In this document: in pieces, positions 1 to 9,436 of the stretch
How the letters are laid out: every line of letters starts with the position of its first letter
Position numbering within the stretch: position 1 is the stretch's first letter
Source: Verrucomicrobium sp. BvORR106
GTDB lineage: Bacteria; Verrucomicrobiota; Verrucomicrobiia; Verrucomicrobiales; Verrucomicrobiaceae
Assembly (NCBI RefSeq): GCF_000739655.1
Contig: NZ_BATR01000027.1
Location: forward strand, 1 to 64,000
Length of the DNA stretch: 64,000 bases
Direction: 5' to 3'
Made by a program: the position numbers and the translations under genes
The notes under the pieces: generated by a model
Seen by the model: only the letters and a program-made list of their open reading frames with translations
Told to the model about the DNA's origin: nothing
The model's database searches: none

Positions 1-3000
1 CATGACCACCGCGGATGCTGGAGTGCGTGACCACCGCGCTGCCGTAGCCGACGGTCAGCTCCGCCGCGCTCCCTGGGTTCCAGAGGATGGAGTTCGCCAC
101 GGTAAGGTTGCCGCCGTACACATACACCGCCTCCCCGCCCGACCCCGTGGTGTTGCCAGTGAGCGTGCAGTGCACCAGCACCACATCACCACCACTTGTA
201 TAGACCGCCGCACCATTGGCGGAGGAATGGTTGTTCGCCAGCACGCAACCGGTGATCCGCACATTGGCGTAGCTGATCCCCAACGCAGCCCCATAGTATC
301 CCTCCGCATTTTTAAAGGTGAAGCCGTCCACCACAGACTCCGTGCTGAGGGTCAGGCCTTGGGAAAGGCCTTCGCAATCGACGGTGGTTTTCGAAGCCCC
401 GTCTGCTGAGATCAACAGCATCTTGTAGTTGTTGATCTGCAGAGCCGTGTTGCCGGTCCCCGTGTACACCCCCGGGCCCACTTTCACGATCTGGAAGTCC
501 TGGGTTACCGCATCGATGGCCTCCTGGATGGTCGTGTGGCTGCCCCCGCCCAGCGCATCCACCACATAGTGCGGCACAGGCACAGAGGAGATCAGATTGG
601 GATCACTGCCGTTGCGCAGCTCATAGATGTTGGGGTAGCGGTCCCCGTCTTCGTCATCATAGGCATCAGCCAGCAGCGGGTTCAGCCCGTGGTCGATCTC
701 ATCACCATCCGTAATGCCGTCCCCATCAGAGTCATCGCTCGCAGGGTCCGTACCTGCCTGGAACTCCTCCAGGTTCGTCGCCCCATCGTTGTCGTAGTCC
801 CCCGCCTCATCTTCACCCAGCCCCCCAAAGTGGAGCACCTCCCAGTCATCCCCCAGATCGTCAGAGTCCGAGTCTGCCTGCACGATCACCGTGCGTGGGG
901 CGGAAATGCCCTCCGCATCCAGATCATCATAAGCACGCGCCGTCACGCTGTACGTTCCCGCCGGCACACTGTTCCACGTCCACTGGTAGGGAGGAGACGT
1001 CAGCTCCTGCAGGAGCGTCGCCCCTGAGTAGAACGCCGTCTTCGTGATGACACCGCTCTCATCCACGGCAGAGGCAGACAACGGGATATTGGCCCCCTCC
1101 AGATAGATCTTGCCCACAGGAGGTGCGAGCATTTGCACCACCGGACGCGGGTTAACGGAAAGCACCACCGGCAGATGCAGCGCATCCTCACCCGGAGCAT
1201 CAGGAGTCACCACGATCGTGCCCTCCAGCGGCACCGCAGCATAGGGCGGCGCTGTAAAGGTGGCCGTCACATTCACGCTCTGCCCCGCCGGGATCTGGCC
1301 AGAGAGAGGGCTCACCGCCAGCCACGGAGCCAGGGATTTGATGGAGACAGCCAGGCTGTCCTTCAGATACGCAGCATCTGACACCACCGTGAGCCCTTGA
1401 TCCCCCGGTAGATTCTGCACCCCGACCGTGGCCGAATCCACAGCGCCAGTCAGCGTTTTATAGTACAGCAGGATCTCACCGTCCGGCTTCAGCACGATCT
1501 GGAACGTGACATTTCCCGATCCACTGTAGAAGGCCACTTCTTCAAACTGGATGATGAACTCCGTGCCATTGTCCTGGTAGTAGATGTCGCCATGGCTGCC
1601 CGGATGCAGGTCGTCAAAAAGCGCGGCAATGAGATTGACCGGAAGAGAGGCATTGGGAAGCGCCCCGTTGGAAGGCGTCGAGGCGCCACTGCCAAACGTG
1701 ACATAGCCATTGCTCCCCACATGGAGCTCCGTGAACGTCTGGCCGTAGAACGGGAACGAGAAACTCAGGTCGACCGGGGCAGAGGAATCGTCCTCACTGG
1801 AGAGTCCCACCAGGTGGGTGCCCGTGGTGCGGATGTCATTCCAGGCAAAGACAGGCCCTCCCGGCGCATCAGAGTCCCGGTACTGGTAGTCGCCCCCACC
1901 GGGCACCTCCGTGTTCAGAAGTTCGATGTTATAATCCAGCGGTTGCGTCCCGCGGTTCGTCAGCGTCACCGTCCTGGGCCCGCTGGTGCTGTTGGCAGTC
2001 ACGGTGGCTTCCAGAGGATTCGGACTGCCCGTGATGATGGTGGCGTACACCCTCAGCTCCACGGGAGTGCCCGTGCCTGAGCTGGCGGTAATCTGCGCCT
2101 CAGGCAGTGTTGTCTCCGGCTGTTTGTAGTAGGCCTCCACCAGGCCTGCGCTACTGCTTCGCACCTCCAGCACATCGCTCAGGGTGGGAGTTCCCGCACT
2201 CGTCGGGGCCAGCTTGCCTTCCCCCTCCGTGACGGAGAACTCCACCGGGGCATTCACCAGCTCCACCCCCGTGGCCAGATTCTTCACCTTCACCACCAGA
2301 GGGCTGCTGGTGAAGTCCAGCGCATTGGCATGCTGGTGGTTGCCGGAAACAATCTCCAACACCGGCACGATCAGCGCCCCACCCTGGCTGAAGTAATCCG
2401 CGGGATCACTCCCCACCTGGAATTCACTGCGGTTGCTCAACCCATCACCGTCGGGATCTTCACCGGCATCGTCAGGATCATTGGTGGCAAGACCGTGCGC
2501 CGTCTCCCACCAGTCAGGCATCCTGTCCCCATCCGTATCGAGAGAGGCTCCACTCACGTCCAGGGTGAAGATTCTCTCCGTGTGAGCCCCATCACCGTCT
2601 GCCACGCTCAAGGTCAGCGATTGCAGCCCGTTCGCCACCCATTGCAGACTCTCTCCGGCCAGGAGCTCCCCGGTAGGCGTCAGGGAGAAGTGCGTGCCAT
2701 TGGGATTGTCCAGCGTCGGAATCGAGAACGTAAGCGGGTCCAGATCGATATCCATGCCAAACACATCCCCCACGCGGAATGGGGTGCCCGGCACGCCCGG
2801 CTGCAACTGAACCGCCGCCACCGCATAGTAGTGCACCGCCCGGTTGTCCGTGTCACGGAGCGAGGTGCTGACACCGAAGTCCATCGAGCCATTGGCCGTT
2901 TCCACGTACTCGCCAAACCGGTCCCCCGGCACCATGGCCCCGTGGGAGAAGCCATTGATGTTGAAGGAATAGTTGTCCACCGATCCATTCCAGTTCATCA

Positions 3001-4054
3001 CCATGACCAGGCCAGCGTCCCACCCCGTCATGTTATCGGTGGGAACCCATGATGAGTCCGGCATGCTTACCGCCACCTGCAGTTTGTCATCCACCGCCAC
3101 AGACCAGCCAAAGTGCGATCCCCCCAGCCCCTGGACCTGCGCTTGCACCGGAGAGAACAGGGAAAACAGATTGTAAAAGCCGAGCAGGTCATTCGGACGA
3201 TCCCACTGGCCCACGTGAATCGTGCCCACCTCCCCCATCACATACGTGGTGTTGCCCACCGTGATCCAACCCTGCTCATAAGGAGCGCCAATCGCCAGCA
3301 CCCGGCCATTCAACGCCACGGAAAAACCAAAACGCCCATCCTGATGCCCGGCAAGGCTCCACGCCGTATGCACCACGGACCAGGAGGGGCTGCTGTACTC
3401 ATAGAAGAAGACCGCCCCGGCATCCGTCATGGTATAAGGCGTGGTCCGGTCCCTCCCAGGGGAGCCTACCAGCATCCTCGTGCCATCCACCGCCAGACTG
3501 AAACCAAACTGATCTCCCGCCACCCCACTGGCCGGTTCCACCGTGTCCACCAGCGACAGGGAGCTGCCACTGAGTTCGTAGATGTACACCGCGCCACTCG
3601 CCACAGACGAGGCATTGAGAGCCCCCGGTGCACCGATGTAAATCCGCGAACCATCAGCCGTGATGCTGGTGCCGAACCCCGAGGTGCTGCCCGCCGCCAG
3701 CGGAGGCTGCAGCGTCGTCTGGTAGGTCCAGCTCCCGTTCGTCCCCTTCAGAAAAACATCCACCTCATCCAGCGGGAGCGCCCCAGGAGGCGTGTCAGGA
3801 GTATGCCGCTTGAACCAGAACGTGCCAGCAGAGGATGTGGCGAACTCCCCGTCCTTTGAGGCGTCCGTATCCACCCCTTCGAACGCCGTGATGTCGTCGC
3901 TGGTGCTGTCACTGTAGTACACGCCCAGGTAGTCAGGCACAATGCCCAGGGCATCCGGCGCGTGATTGGCAGACTGCGCCCTCGCGACCTGCGAGAAAGC
4001 GCACCCGAACCCTATTAACATCGATATCGAAAAAATGAATTGGCGATGTTTCAT
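1..4054 (-). CDS. Giant secreted multidomain repeat protein (3' end outside window)
   Basis: The minus strand is open for 1351 codons from ATG at 4054 to the window edge, so the C-terminus is missing. Residues 1-26 form a signal peptide ending near VARA. Residues about 110-330 hold four FG-GAP-like propeller repeats, such as FGFSLAVDGTRMLVGSPG. A cadherin/Ig-like stretch follows (about 420-460). Asp-rich TSP3-type calcium-binding repeats lie at about 505-540 and 1055-1140. Between them are Ig-like and beta-sandwich domains. From about 1160 a pectate-lyase-like right-handed beta-helix begins (TIQEAIDAV, then Gly/Asn-rich turns). The architecture suggests a surface or exported adhesion or glycan-binding protein; no catalytic site is visible. 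It lies 45 bp downstream of a lipoprotein gene and is probably co-transcribed with it. Exact function is unknown. Confidence 0.85.
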   Translation of the reverse strand, partial: MKHRQFIFSISMLIGFGCAFSQVARAQSANHAPDALGIVPDYLGVYYSDSTSDDITAFEGVDTDASKDGEFATSSAGTFWFKRHTPDTPPGALPLDEVDVFLKGTNGSWTYQTTLQPPLAAGSTSGFGTSITADGSRIYIGAPGALNASSVASGAVYIYELSGSSLSLVDTVEPASGVAGDQFGFSLAVDGTRMLVGSPGRDRTTPYTMTDAGAVFFYEYSSPSWSVVHTAWSLAGHQDGRFGFSVALNGRVLAIGAPYEQGWITVGNTTYVMGEVGTIHVGQWDRPNDLLGFYNLFSLFSPVQAQVQGLGGSHFGWSVAVDDKLQVAVSMPDSSWVPTDNMTGWDAGLVMVMNWNGSVDNYSFNINGFSHGAMVPGDRFGEYVETANGSMDFGVSTSLRDTDNRAVHYYAVAAVQLQPGVPGTPFRVGDVFGMDIDLDPLTFSIPTLDNPNGTHFSLTPTGELLAGESLQWVANGLQSLTLSVADGDGAHTERIFTLDVSGASLDTDGDRMPDWWETAHGLATNDPDDAGEDPDGDGLSNRSEFQVGSDPADYFSQGGALIVPVLEIVSGNHQHANALDFTSSPLVVKVKNLATGVELVNAPVEFSVTEGEGKLAPTSAGTPTLSDVLEVRSSSAGLVEAYYKQPETTLPEAQITASSGTGTPVELRVYATIITGSPNPLEATVTANSTSGPRTVTLTNRGTQPLDYNIELLNTEVPGGGDYQYRDSDAPGGPVFAWNDIRTTGTHLVGLSSEDDSSAPVDLSFSFPFYGQTFTELHVGSNGYVTFGSGASTPSNGALPNASLPVNLIAALFDDLHPGSHGDIYYQDNGTEFIIQFEEVAFYSGSGNVTFQIVLKPDGEILLYYKTLTGAVDSATVGVQNLPGDQGLTVVSDAAYLKDSLAVSIKSLAPWLAVSPLSGQIPAGQSVNVTATFTAPPYAAVPLEGTIVVTPDAPGEDALHLPVVLSVNPRPVVQMLAPPVGKIYLEGANIPLSASAVDESGVITKTAFYSGATLLQELTSPPYQWTWNSVPAGTYSVTARAYDDLDAEGISAPRTVIVQADSDSDDLGDDWEVLHFGGLGEDEAGDYDNDGATNLEEFQAGTDPASDDSDGDGITDGDEIDHGLNPLLADAYDDEDGDRYPNIYELRNGSDPNLISSVPVPHYVVDALGGGSHTTIQEAIDAVTQDFQIVKVGPGVYTGTGNTALQINNYKMLLISADGASKTTVDCEGLSQGLTLSTESVVDGFTFKNAEGYYGAALGISYANVRITGCVLANNHSSANGAAVYTSGGDVVLVHCTLTGNTTGSGGEAVYVYGGNLTVANSILWNPGSAAELTVGYGSAVVTHSSIRGGH

Positions 4055-4099
4055 GGCAGATTTGGGCGGGAAAATTTGAGGGGCGGGTGTGCCTTGGGA

Positions 4100-4474
4100 C
4101 TAGCGCGGTTTCACGGTGAGTGCGTCCATCAACTCCCGATTTTGCTTGTCGATGATCACGGGAGAGACTTGCACTGCCTGGTCAGCTTTCACATCCTGGA
4201 CTCTCAGAGCCTTTTCACCAGATTTAGCCTCACGGCCCGGGATGATGCTGGATCGTGCCTCGAGGGTTCGAGACTTCATCGAGGGCGAGGTTTGGACCAG
4301 GAACAGGGGATCTGATGTCGTCGCTGATCCCTGAGCCAGAGGTTGGGGGGCTAACGCGACTTTTGATGGCTCCACCTTGGATAGGACATCCTTGTCTGAC
4401 TCAGCTTTGGGGGAGCAACTTCCCATCGCGAGCATGGTGATGCCAGCGAGCGTGCCATACAGGAGAGAAGCCAT
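4100..4474 (-). CDS. Small lipoprotein upstream of the giant repeat protein
   Basis: This encodes 124 residues. The N-terminus MASLLYGTLAGITMLAMGSC is a signal sequence ending in a good lipobox (LAMGSC), so the mature protein should be lipid-anchored at Cys20. The rest is Ser/Lys/Val-rich, low in hydrophobic residues, and has no domain I recognise. The start at 4474 is preferred over an upstream in-frame ATG at 4675 because a purine-rich ribosome-binding site (GAGGAAG) lies just before it and the lipobox fits only this start. It ends 45 bp before the giant secreted protein and may be its membrane-anchored partner; that role is inferred from position only. Confidence 0.65.
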   Translation of the reverse strand: MASLLYGTLAGITMLAMGSCSPKAESDKDVLSKVEPSKVALAPQPLAQGSATTSDPLFLVQTSPSMKSRTLEARSSIIPGREAKSGEKALRVQDVKADQAVQVSPVIIDKQNRELMDALTVKPR

Positions 4475-4692
4475 GGACTTCCTCTCTCCGCTTCCCGGAA
4501 GGAAGGGCACGGAGACACCTTTCTCCAGAGTGCTGAAATTCGAGGAACATACGCCACTCCTTGTCTCGTCTACGAGGTCGTGGCTGACATGCTCCTGCAT
4601 TATGCAGAATTTATGATGCATGGGTTTGTTATTTCTAACGGTGTATTTAACAAACGCGCAATCAAAAATCCGCAAATATTGTTTTGATGAAT

Positions 4693-4698
4693 ATTATA
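4693..4698 (-). promoter_or_regulatory. Possible -10 box for the lipoprotein operon
   Basis: A perfect TATAAT reads leftward inside the AT-rich block, about 220 bp upstream of the lipoprotein start. No good -35 hexamer lies 16-18 bp upstream, so this is a weak call. Confidence 0.25.
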
Positions 4699-4913
4699 GC
4701 TTTTGCAATCAATTATCCTTTTGGATAGTCCCCTCCGTTGATTGTTTTGTCCATGCCGGACCGGAGCGAATTGGGATGACCTTGTCACCTCAACACGTTA
4801 TGGAGGTAGAACCCTGTCCACTGCGGGTCAGACCAACCCGGGGACCGGGACAGGAATGTCCCTCCCTCCTCTTACTAACCATCGCGCCTTGCACCTGCAA
4901 TCATGCGCCGGCT

Positions 4914-4963
4914 CAGGTCTTGAGTCTTGTGTCTTCTAGTCATGCGTCTCCCGCGCAGCGGGC
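4914..4963 (-). repeat. Dispersed intergenic repeat, copy 1 of 3
   Basis: Read on the minus strand, this starts CGCTGCGCGGGAGAC, runs through AAGAC/TCAAGAC repeats and ends TGAGC-GGCGCA. The same arrangement occurs at 53704-53763 and 60258-60316. It abuts the 3' end of the cytochrome gene. All three copies are intergenic and none has a conserved reading frame. Confidence 0.6.
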
Positions 4964-4964
4964 A

Positions 4965-7697
4965 TTACCTCGAACGGAAGATCTCGCTCGTTAGACATTC
5001 GGTGACGATGGAGCGCAGGCCGAGGCCTTGGAGCTTCGCCCGCTCGTGAATGTCCTGGATCACAAAGTCATCTGTGGACTCCATGAGACGCCCGGTGCTG
5101 TAGCTGAGCATCTCACCAATGAGGTGACGGATGAAGAGATCTTCGCGGGTCTTGCGGAGGATGTCCTTGAACCCCGCGAAATCCTGGTAGGTCTCGCCTG
5201 AGGGGAACTCGCCCTTGGTGTCAATCACCGGCGCGGGAGCGTCCTTCTTCTTGGGCTTGGGATAGGTGGTGCGCCAGCGACCGATGGGGTCGAAGGCCTC
5301 GAGGCTGAAGCCCAGGGGGTCGATCTTGTGATGGCACTCCGCGCACGTCTTGTCCGTGCTGTGCTTGGCCAGGCGTTCGCGGATGGTGGTGGCACCGGAG
5401 ACATCGGGCTCAATGGCGGGCACTTCATCCGGCGGGGGGGGCGGATGGATGCCGAGGATGTTCTCACTGACCCACACGCCTCGGGTGACGGGGGATGTCT
5501 CCACGCCATTGGCGCTCACTGTGAGCACGCCGGCCATGCCCATGAGGCCACCGCGATGCTGGTTGCCCTGGAAGCTGACCTTCTTGAAGCCATCGGCCAG
5601 ACGCAGTGACTTTGCCTCGGGCAGTTCGTAGAGCTTTGCGAGCTTCTTGTCCACGAAGGTGTAATCCGAGCTGAGGAACTGGGCTGCGGAGCCATTGTTC
5701 TTGAGCAGGTCCCGGAAGAACATCCGCACTTCTGTCTTCATCGATTCTGGGAGATCCTCCGCGTAGTACGAGCGGTTCGTCTCACGCGGGGGTGGCTGGC
5801 TGCCCAGGTCGCGCATACTCAGCCAGCTGTCGAGGAAACCGTTGATGAACGCCGTGACCTTCTCATCGGACATCATGCGCTGCACCTGCTTCTTCAGCTC
5901 GGCATCCTGAGTGAGCTGACCTGATTTGGCGGCATCGAGCAGGGCGCGATCCGGAGGCGTAGCCCAGAGGGCGAAGGACAGGCGCGAGGCGAGATCGTAG
6001 GGCTTCAGCGCCTTCGAGGATTCATCCGTGATCTCGCTCAGATAGAGGAAGGACGGGGAACACAGGATGAGTTTCACCACATCTAGCGCCGCCTGACGGG
6101 GCGAGGCCTTTTCACCCACTCGTTTGTCATAGAGCGCCCGCAGAGGCTGGCGGTCGTTGTCGGTCAGCGGCCGGCGATAGGCCTTCTCGGCGAAGGCGAA
6201 GAGCTGATCCGTGGCGCGATCTTCCTTGAACCCTTCGCTGCCGAAGACAGCGGCCTCTTCCAAGCTTCCAGCATTCTCGGTCACGGGGCCCTTGATCTTG
6301 ACCTCACTGATGCGGATGTGCGGCAGCTTGCCCTCCCGCAGGATGTGGGCGCGGCCCACCAGGGAGGTCGGGATTTTTTCCTTGAACTCGTCTTTGTACT
6401 TCTGGTTGATCGTGATCACCGAGGCGCGCGATTCATACGGGCCATTGGGGAAGATGAAGCGCGGCGTCTGCCCCGCCTCCAGCCACACCCGGAAGTAGAG
6501 GCGCGTCGGCTTGTCATCCGGCACAGTCTTCGTTGCCAGCACGGGCTCGATGGCCTGCGGGTAGTGGATGTGGCCCTTGGTCACATCTCCGGGCACGATA
6601 CCGAGGATGAAGGGTTCGGAGAGATCAATGCCGAAGATCGCCGGATCATAGTGCGTGTCCCGGTGCTTGGCCTGGGCTTCCACTTCGATGTCGTACAGTC
6701 CGGACACAGGCACTCCCTGCAGGAAGTCCTCAATATGGCCGTAGCCGCCCTGGCGCGTATCAGTATTGGGCTGTTCGTAAAGGTTCAGGAAACCAAAGTT
6801 GAAGGCGTCCTTGTGCGAACCCTGCAGCTCCTCGTACTGGACGAAGTGGCCATTGAATCGCCATTGCTGGGGCTCCATTTTTGGCTTGCCCAGCCGCGTC
6901 TCCACCAGCCGGTTGGCGGCCTGGAAGTACTGGTCCACGAGGAACCCGGAGGTCACCAGCGTCTGCCCGATGGTATCGATGTGCCGGCTCGTCTTCTCCT
7001 TCGGGAAATCGGCGGTCAGCCCCAGCGTATCCACGCGGCGGCCGAAGAGCGTGGCGAGGGTGTTCTCATACTCGCGGCTCGAGAGGCGCCGCATCACGGT
7101 GCGGGAACCGGAGCTCTCCAGATGACTGCGCGCCGCCACAGTGCCGTCCCGCAACGCGCGCAAGACAGCGATCCGCTCCTCGTCTGAGGGTTGATCCGCC
7201 TTCTTCGGCGGCATCTCCTTCAACGTAATCTGATCGATGATCTCCTTGGCTGAGATCAGGTCGGCGACGGACTTCAAGGGCAGGCTGAAGGCCTCGAAGT
7301 CCCGGTCACCCTTTTGCACGCTGGAGTCGTGACACTCGATGCAGTACTTGCCCAGGAAATGATTCACCTGTTGCGGTGGAGTCAGCGCCACCTGGGGCTT
7401 GGAGGCCACAACGGGCGCGGGCGCCGGCACAGGTGTAGACGCAGGAGCAGGTGCTGGTGCCGCGGCCTTCAAGGCGGCAGGTGCCGCCGGAGGTTGGGGC
7501 ACAGCCGCAGATTTGGGCGCCGACTCCTGAGCAGCTGGCTGCACTCCGGTGGCGGGCTGGGCCGCCTCCGGTTTCGCCGCAGGCTGCGGATTGGGGGACG
7601 GAGCCGCTGGTGACTTGTCGTCACCTTGCGCAGCCGCACCACAGAGAGCGATCGCCGACACTCCGGCGGCGAGACAGAGAGAATGTAAAACGCGCAT
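4965..7697 (-). CDS. DUF1587/1592/1588/1585 cytochrome c-like secreted protein
   Basis: This is a 910-residue exported protein of the family common in Planctomycetes and Verrucomicrobia. A signal peptide (1-24) is followed by a Pro/Ala-rich linker (about 29-100). A heme site CIECH lies at 119-123. DUF1587 follows (SSREYENTLATLFG), then DUF1595 (AYRRPLTDNDRQ), DUF1592 (DLASRLSFALWATPPD), DUF1588 (RGGLMGMAGVLTV) and DUF1585 near the C-terminus. A second CxxCH (CAECH) precedes HKIDPLGFSLEAFDPIG, as is usual for the family. The start codon overlaps the stop of the DUF1552 gene by one base (TAATG), so the two are translationally coupled. Such proteins are thought to act in periplasmic redox steps linked to polymer degradation, but the biochemical role is unproven. 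The long Pro/Ala linker may tether the heme domain. Confidence 0.9.
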   Translation of the reverse strand: MRVLHSLCLAAGVSAIALCGAAAQGDDKSPAAPSPNPQPAAKPEAAQPATGVQPAAQESAPKSAAVPQPPAAPAALKAAAPAPAPASTPVPAPAPVVASKPQVALTPPQQVNHFLGKYCIECHDSSVQKGDRDFEAFSLPLKSVADLISAKEIIDQITLKEMPPKKADQPSDEERIAVLRALRDGTVAARSHLESSGSRTVMRRLSSREYENTLATLFGRRVDTLGLTADFPKEKTSRHIDTIGQTLVTSGFLVDQYFQAANRLVETRLGKPKMEPQQWRFNGHFVQYEELQGSHKDAFNFGFLNLYEQPNTDTRQGGYGHIEDFLQGVPVSGLYDIEVEAQAKHRDTHYDPAIFGIDLSEPFILGIVPGDVTKGHIHYPQAIEPVLATKTVPDDKPTRLYFRVWLEAGQTPRFIFPNGPYESRASVITINQKYKDEFKEKIPTSLVGRAHILREGKLPHIRISEVKIKGPVTENAGSLEEAAVFGSEGFKEDRATDQLFAFAEKAYRRPLTDNDRQPLRALYDKRVGEKASPRQAALDVVKLILCSPSFLYLSEITDESSKALKPYDLASRLSFALWATPPDRALLDAAKSGQLTQDAELKKQVQRMMSDEKVTAFINGFLDSWLSMRDLGSQPPPRETNRSYYAEDLPESMKTEVRMFFRDLLKNNGSAAQFLSSDYTFVDKKLAKLYELPEAKSLRLADGFKKVSFQGNQHRGGLMGMAGVLTVSANGVETSPVTRGVWVSENILGIHPPPPPDEVPAIEPDVSGATTIRERLAKHSTDKTCAECHHKIDPLGFSLEAFDPIGRWRTTYPKPKKKDAPAPVIDTKGEFPSGETYQDFAGFKDILRKTREDLFIRHLIGEMLSYSTGRLMESTDDFVIQDIHERAKLQGLGLRSIVTECLTSEIFRSR

Positions 7698-8968
7698 TAA
7701 GCAAAACGGCCTGTGCTGCTCCCGAACTGATCCGTTTCCACGCCCATCTTCTGCGCGATATCCACGAAGAGATTGCAGAGCGGCACCTTGTTGATGCCCT
7801 CACGCGGCACCTGACGGTACTCGCCGTGCTTGTAGCCGCCACCCGCGAGGAGGATGGGCAAATCGGAGTTCCGGTGCGAGTTGCCATCGCCCATGCCGCT
7901 GCCGAAGAGCACGGTGGTGGAGTCCAGCAGGGTGCGATCCCCGTCGTTCACCTTGGACAGACGGTTCACGAACTTGCCAAAATGCTCGATCTGGTACTGT
8001 TCCAGCGTGATCAGGCTGGCGATCGCCTCGGGATCATTCCCGTGGTGCGACAGGCCGTGGTAGTCCTTCTTGATGCCCAGGTGCTGCGGCATGAAGTCAC
8101 CACCGATCTCCAGCGTGGCGATGCGGGTGCTGTCCGTCTGCAGGGCGAGCGTGATCAGCTCATACAGCAGCGGCAGATCTTCCACGGCATTGCGGTTCGC
8201 CGGCTTGTCAAAGGGTGCGTTCGGCTTGGGCTGGGTGGTCCAGCGCTTCCGGAGTTCCAGGCGCTTCTCCACATCGCGCACGGAGGTCAGGTACTCGTCG
8301 AGCTTGTCCTTGTCCTCCTTGTTCACCTGGTGGGAGAGGCGGTTGGCCTCCTCCCGCACGGAGTCCAGGATCGAGGCCTGCACCCCGTTCTCCTGCACAC
8401 GGCGAGCCTGGCGTTCCGTCGAATCGCTGACGAAAAGTTTCTCAAACAGCTCGGCCGGATTCGTGATGGGCGGCACCCGCACGCCCGACTTGGTCCAGGC
8501 GATCTGGCAGCCACCGTGAATGCCGCCTTCCGAACCGACGGTCAGCGAGGGGAACCGCGTCTCAAAACCCACCTCTTCCGCGAGGTACTGATCGATCGTG
8601 ACATTGCCGTCCGGGCGGTTCTGCGCCTCGGAGTTCAGCACGCCTGAGAGGAAGGAGTGCACGGCGAAGTGCCCGCCCTTCACCCCGTGGTCGAGACCGC
8701 GAAAGACGGTCATCTGGCTGCGATTCTCCCAGATGGGCTCCAGCAGGGCCGTCTTCTCGTAATCTCGACCTGTGGTCGTGGGGAAAAGCTGCTTCACCTG
8801 GAACCCAAGCAGGTTTCCGATCGCCACAAAGCGCCGTGCGCCCATGCCCGCCCCCTTGGCCATCTGGACGGCCGCATTGCCCCCCACAGCACTGGCCTTG
8901 AGCGAAGTGAGCCCCGGCAACGCAAGCGTGGCACCGAGGGATTGGAGGATAAAACGACGACGATTCAT
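7697..8968 (-). CDS. DUF1552 family secreted protein
   Basis: This encodes 423 residues starting MNRRRFILQSLGATLALPGL, a twin-arginine-like export signal, so folding before export is likely. The body carries DUF1552 hallmarks: GLDHGVKGGHFAVHSFLSG near the N-terminus, the helical SVRDVEKRLELRKRW, and C-terminal LLDSTTVLFGSGMGDGNSHR and LPILLAGGG. This is the first gene of the operon, with the cytochrome-like gene directly downstream overlapping by one base. DUF1552 proteins resemble sulfatase/phosphatase-fold (DUF1501-like) proteins and almost always pair with DUF1592 cytochromes in this phylum. The reaction is unknown. Gene order here is the reverse of the second cluster near 39 kb. Confidence 0.88.
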   Translation of the reverse strand: MNRRRFILQSLGATLALPGLTSLKASAVGGNAAVQMAKGAGMGARRFVAIGNLLGFQVKQLFPTTTGRDYEKTALLEPIWENRSQMTVFRGLDHGVKGGHFAVHSFLSGVLNSEAQNRPDGNVTIDQYLAEEVGFETRFPSLTVGSEGGIHGGCQIAWTKSGVRVPPITNPAELFEKLFVSDSTERQARRVQENGVQASILDSVREEANRLSHQVNKEDKDKLDEYLTSVRDVEKRLELRKRWTTQPKPNAPFDKPANRNAVEDLPLLYELITLALQTDSTRIATLEIGGDFMPQHLGIKKDYHGLSHHGNDPEAIASLITLEQYQIEHFGKFVNRLSKVNDGDRTLLDSTTVLFGSGMGDGNSHRNSDLPILLAGGGYKHGEYRQVPREGINKVPLCNLFVDIAQKMGVETDQFGSSTGRFA

Positions 8969-9170
8969 GCGGGTTCCGTAAGGGGGTAATTACTAATCGC
9001 CCAGAAATGGGGGAATTTTGCAGGAAAGTCGGGCAGGAGGCGGTTCGCAGGCTCAGGTTGTTACCGGCCTCGAACCTGTAAGAACACCCCTCTGCCAGGA
9101 CGAGATTGTCCCTCATCATGAATGCGACAGGTCTTCGTGCTGCCGCTCTTCACGTCCACTTCTTCCCCCC

Positions 9171-9377
9171 TCAGCTCCACATCGCCTGGTCCAGGGTGCG
9201 GTAGTTGATCGCCTCCAGCACGTGATGGGATAGCACCTTATCGTCCGCCGCGAGATCTGCCAGGGTGCGGGCCACTTTCAGGATGCGGTCGTGAGCGCGG
9301 GCGCTGAAGATCATGCTGGTCATGGCCTGCTCCAGGAAACCGGCGCCTTCTGTGTCCAGCTCACAGTTCTTGTGGAT
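9171..9377 (-). pseudogene. YifB/ComM C-terminal remnant (piece A)
   Basis: About 68 codons match the C-terminus of YifB/ComM Mg-chelatase-like ATPases: NCELDTEGAGFLEQAM, then FSARAHDRILKVARTLADLA and INYRTLDQAMWS before the stop. The remaining ~440 residues are absent. It is closer to pieces B and E than to the intact gene at 12569 (VLSHHVLEAINYRTLD versus GEQVLEAVNYRTLD), so it derives from another yifB copy. Its last ~88 bases recur as a direct repeat at 12124-12211, so the DUF4838 gene is bracketed by two same-strand copies of the yifB 3' end. Confidence 0.85.
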
Positions 9378-9436
9378 GACGCTCCATCCACCAAATCCCC
9401 ACAAGAATTCTCCGCCAGCCCCGTTAGGAAGCTTCG

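Larger units (their letters stand above)
4475..4964. other. Intergenic region with AT-rich putative promoter and a dispersed repeat
   Basis: No convincing gene. About 4600-4740 is clearly AT-rich in a GC-rich window and probably carries the promoter for the leftward lipoprotein and giant-protein genes. At 4848-4863 there is a short inverted repeat GGGACA-GGAA-TGTCCC. The right end (4914-4963) is a copy of a dispersed intergenic repeat described separately. Confidence 0.5.
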
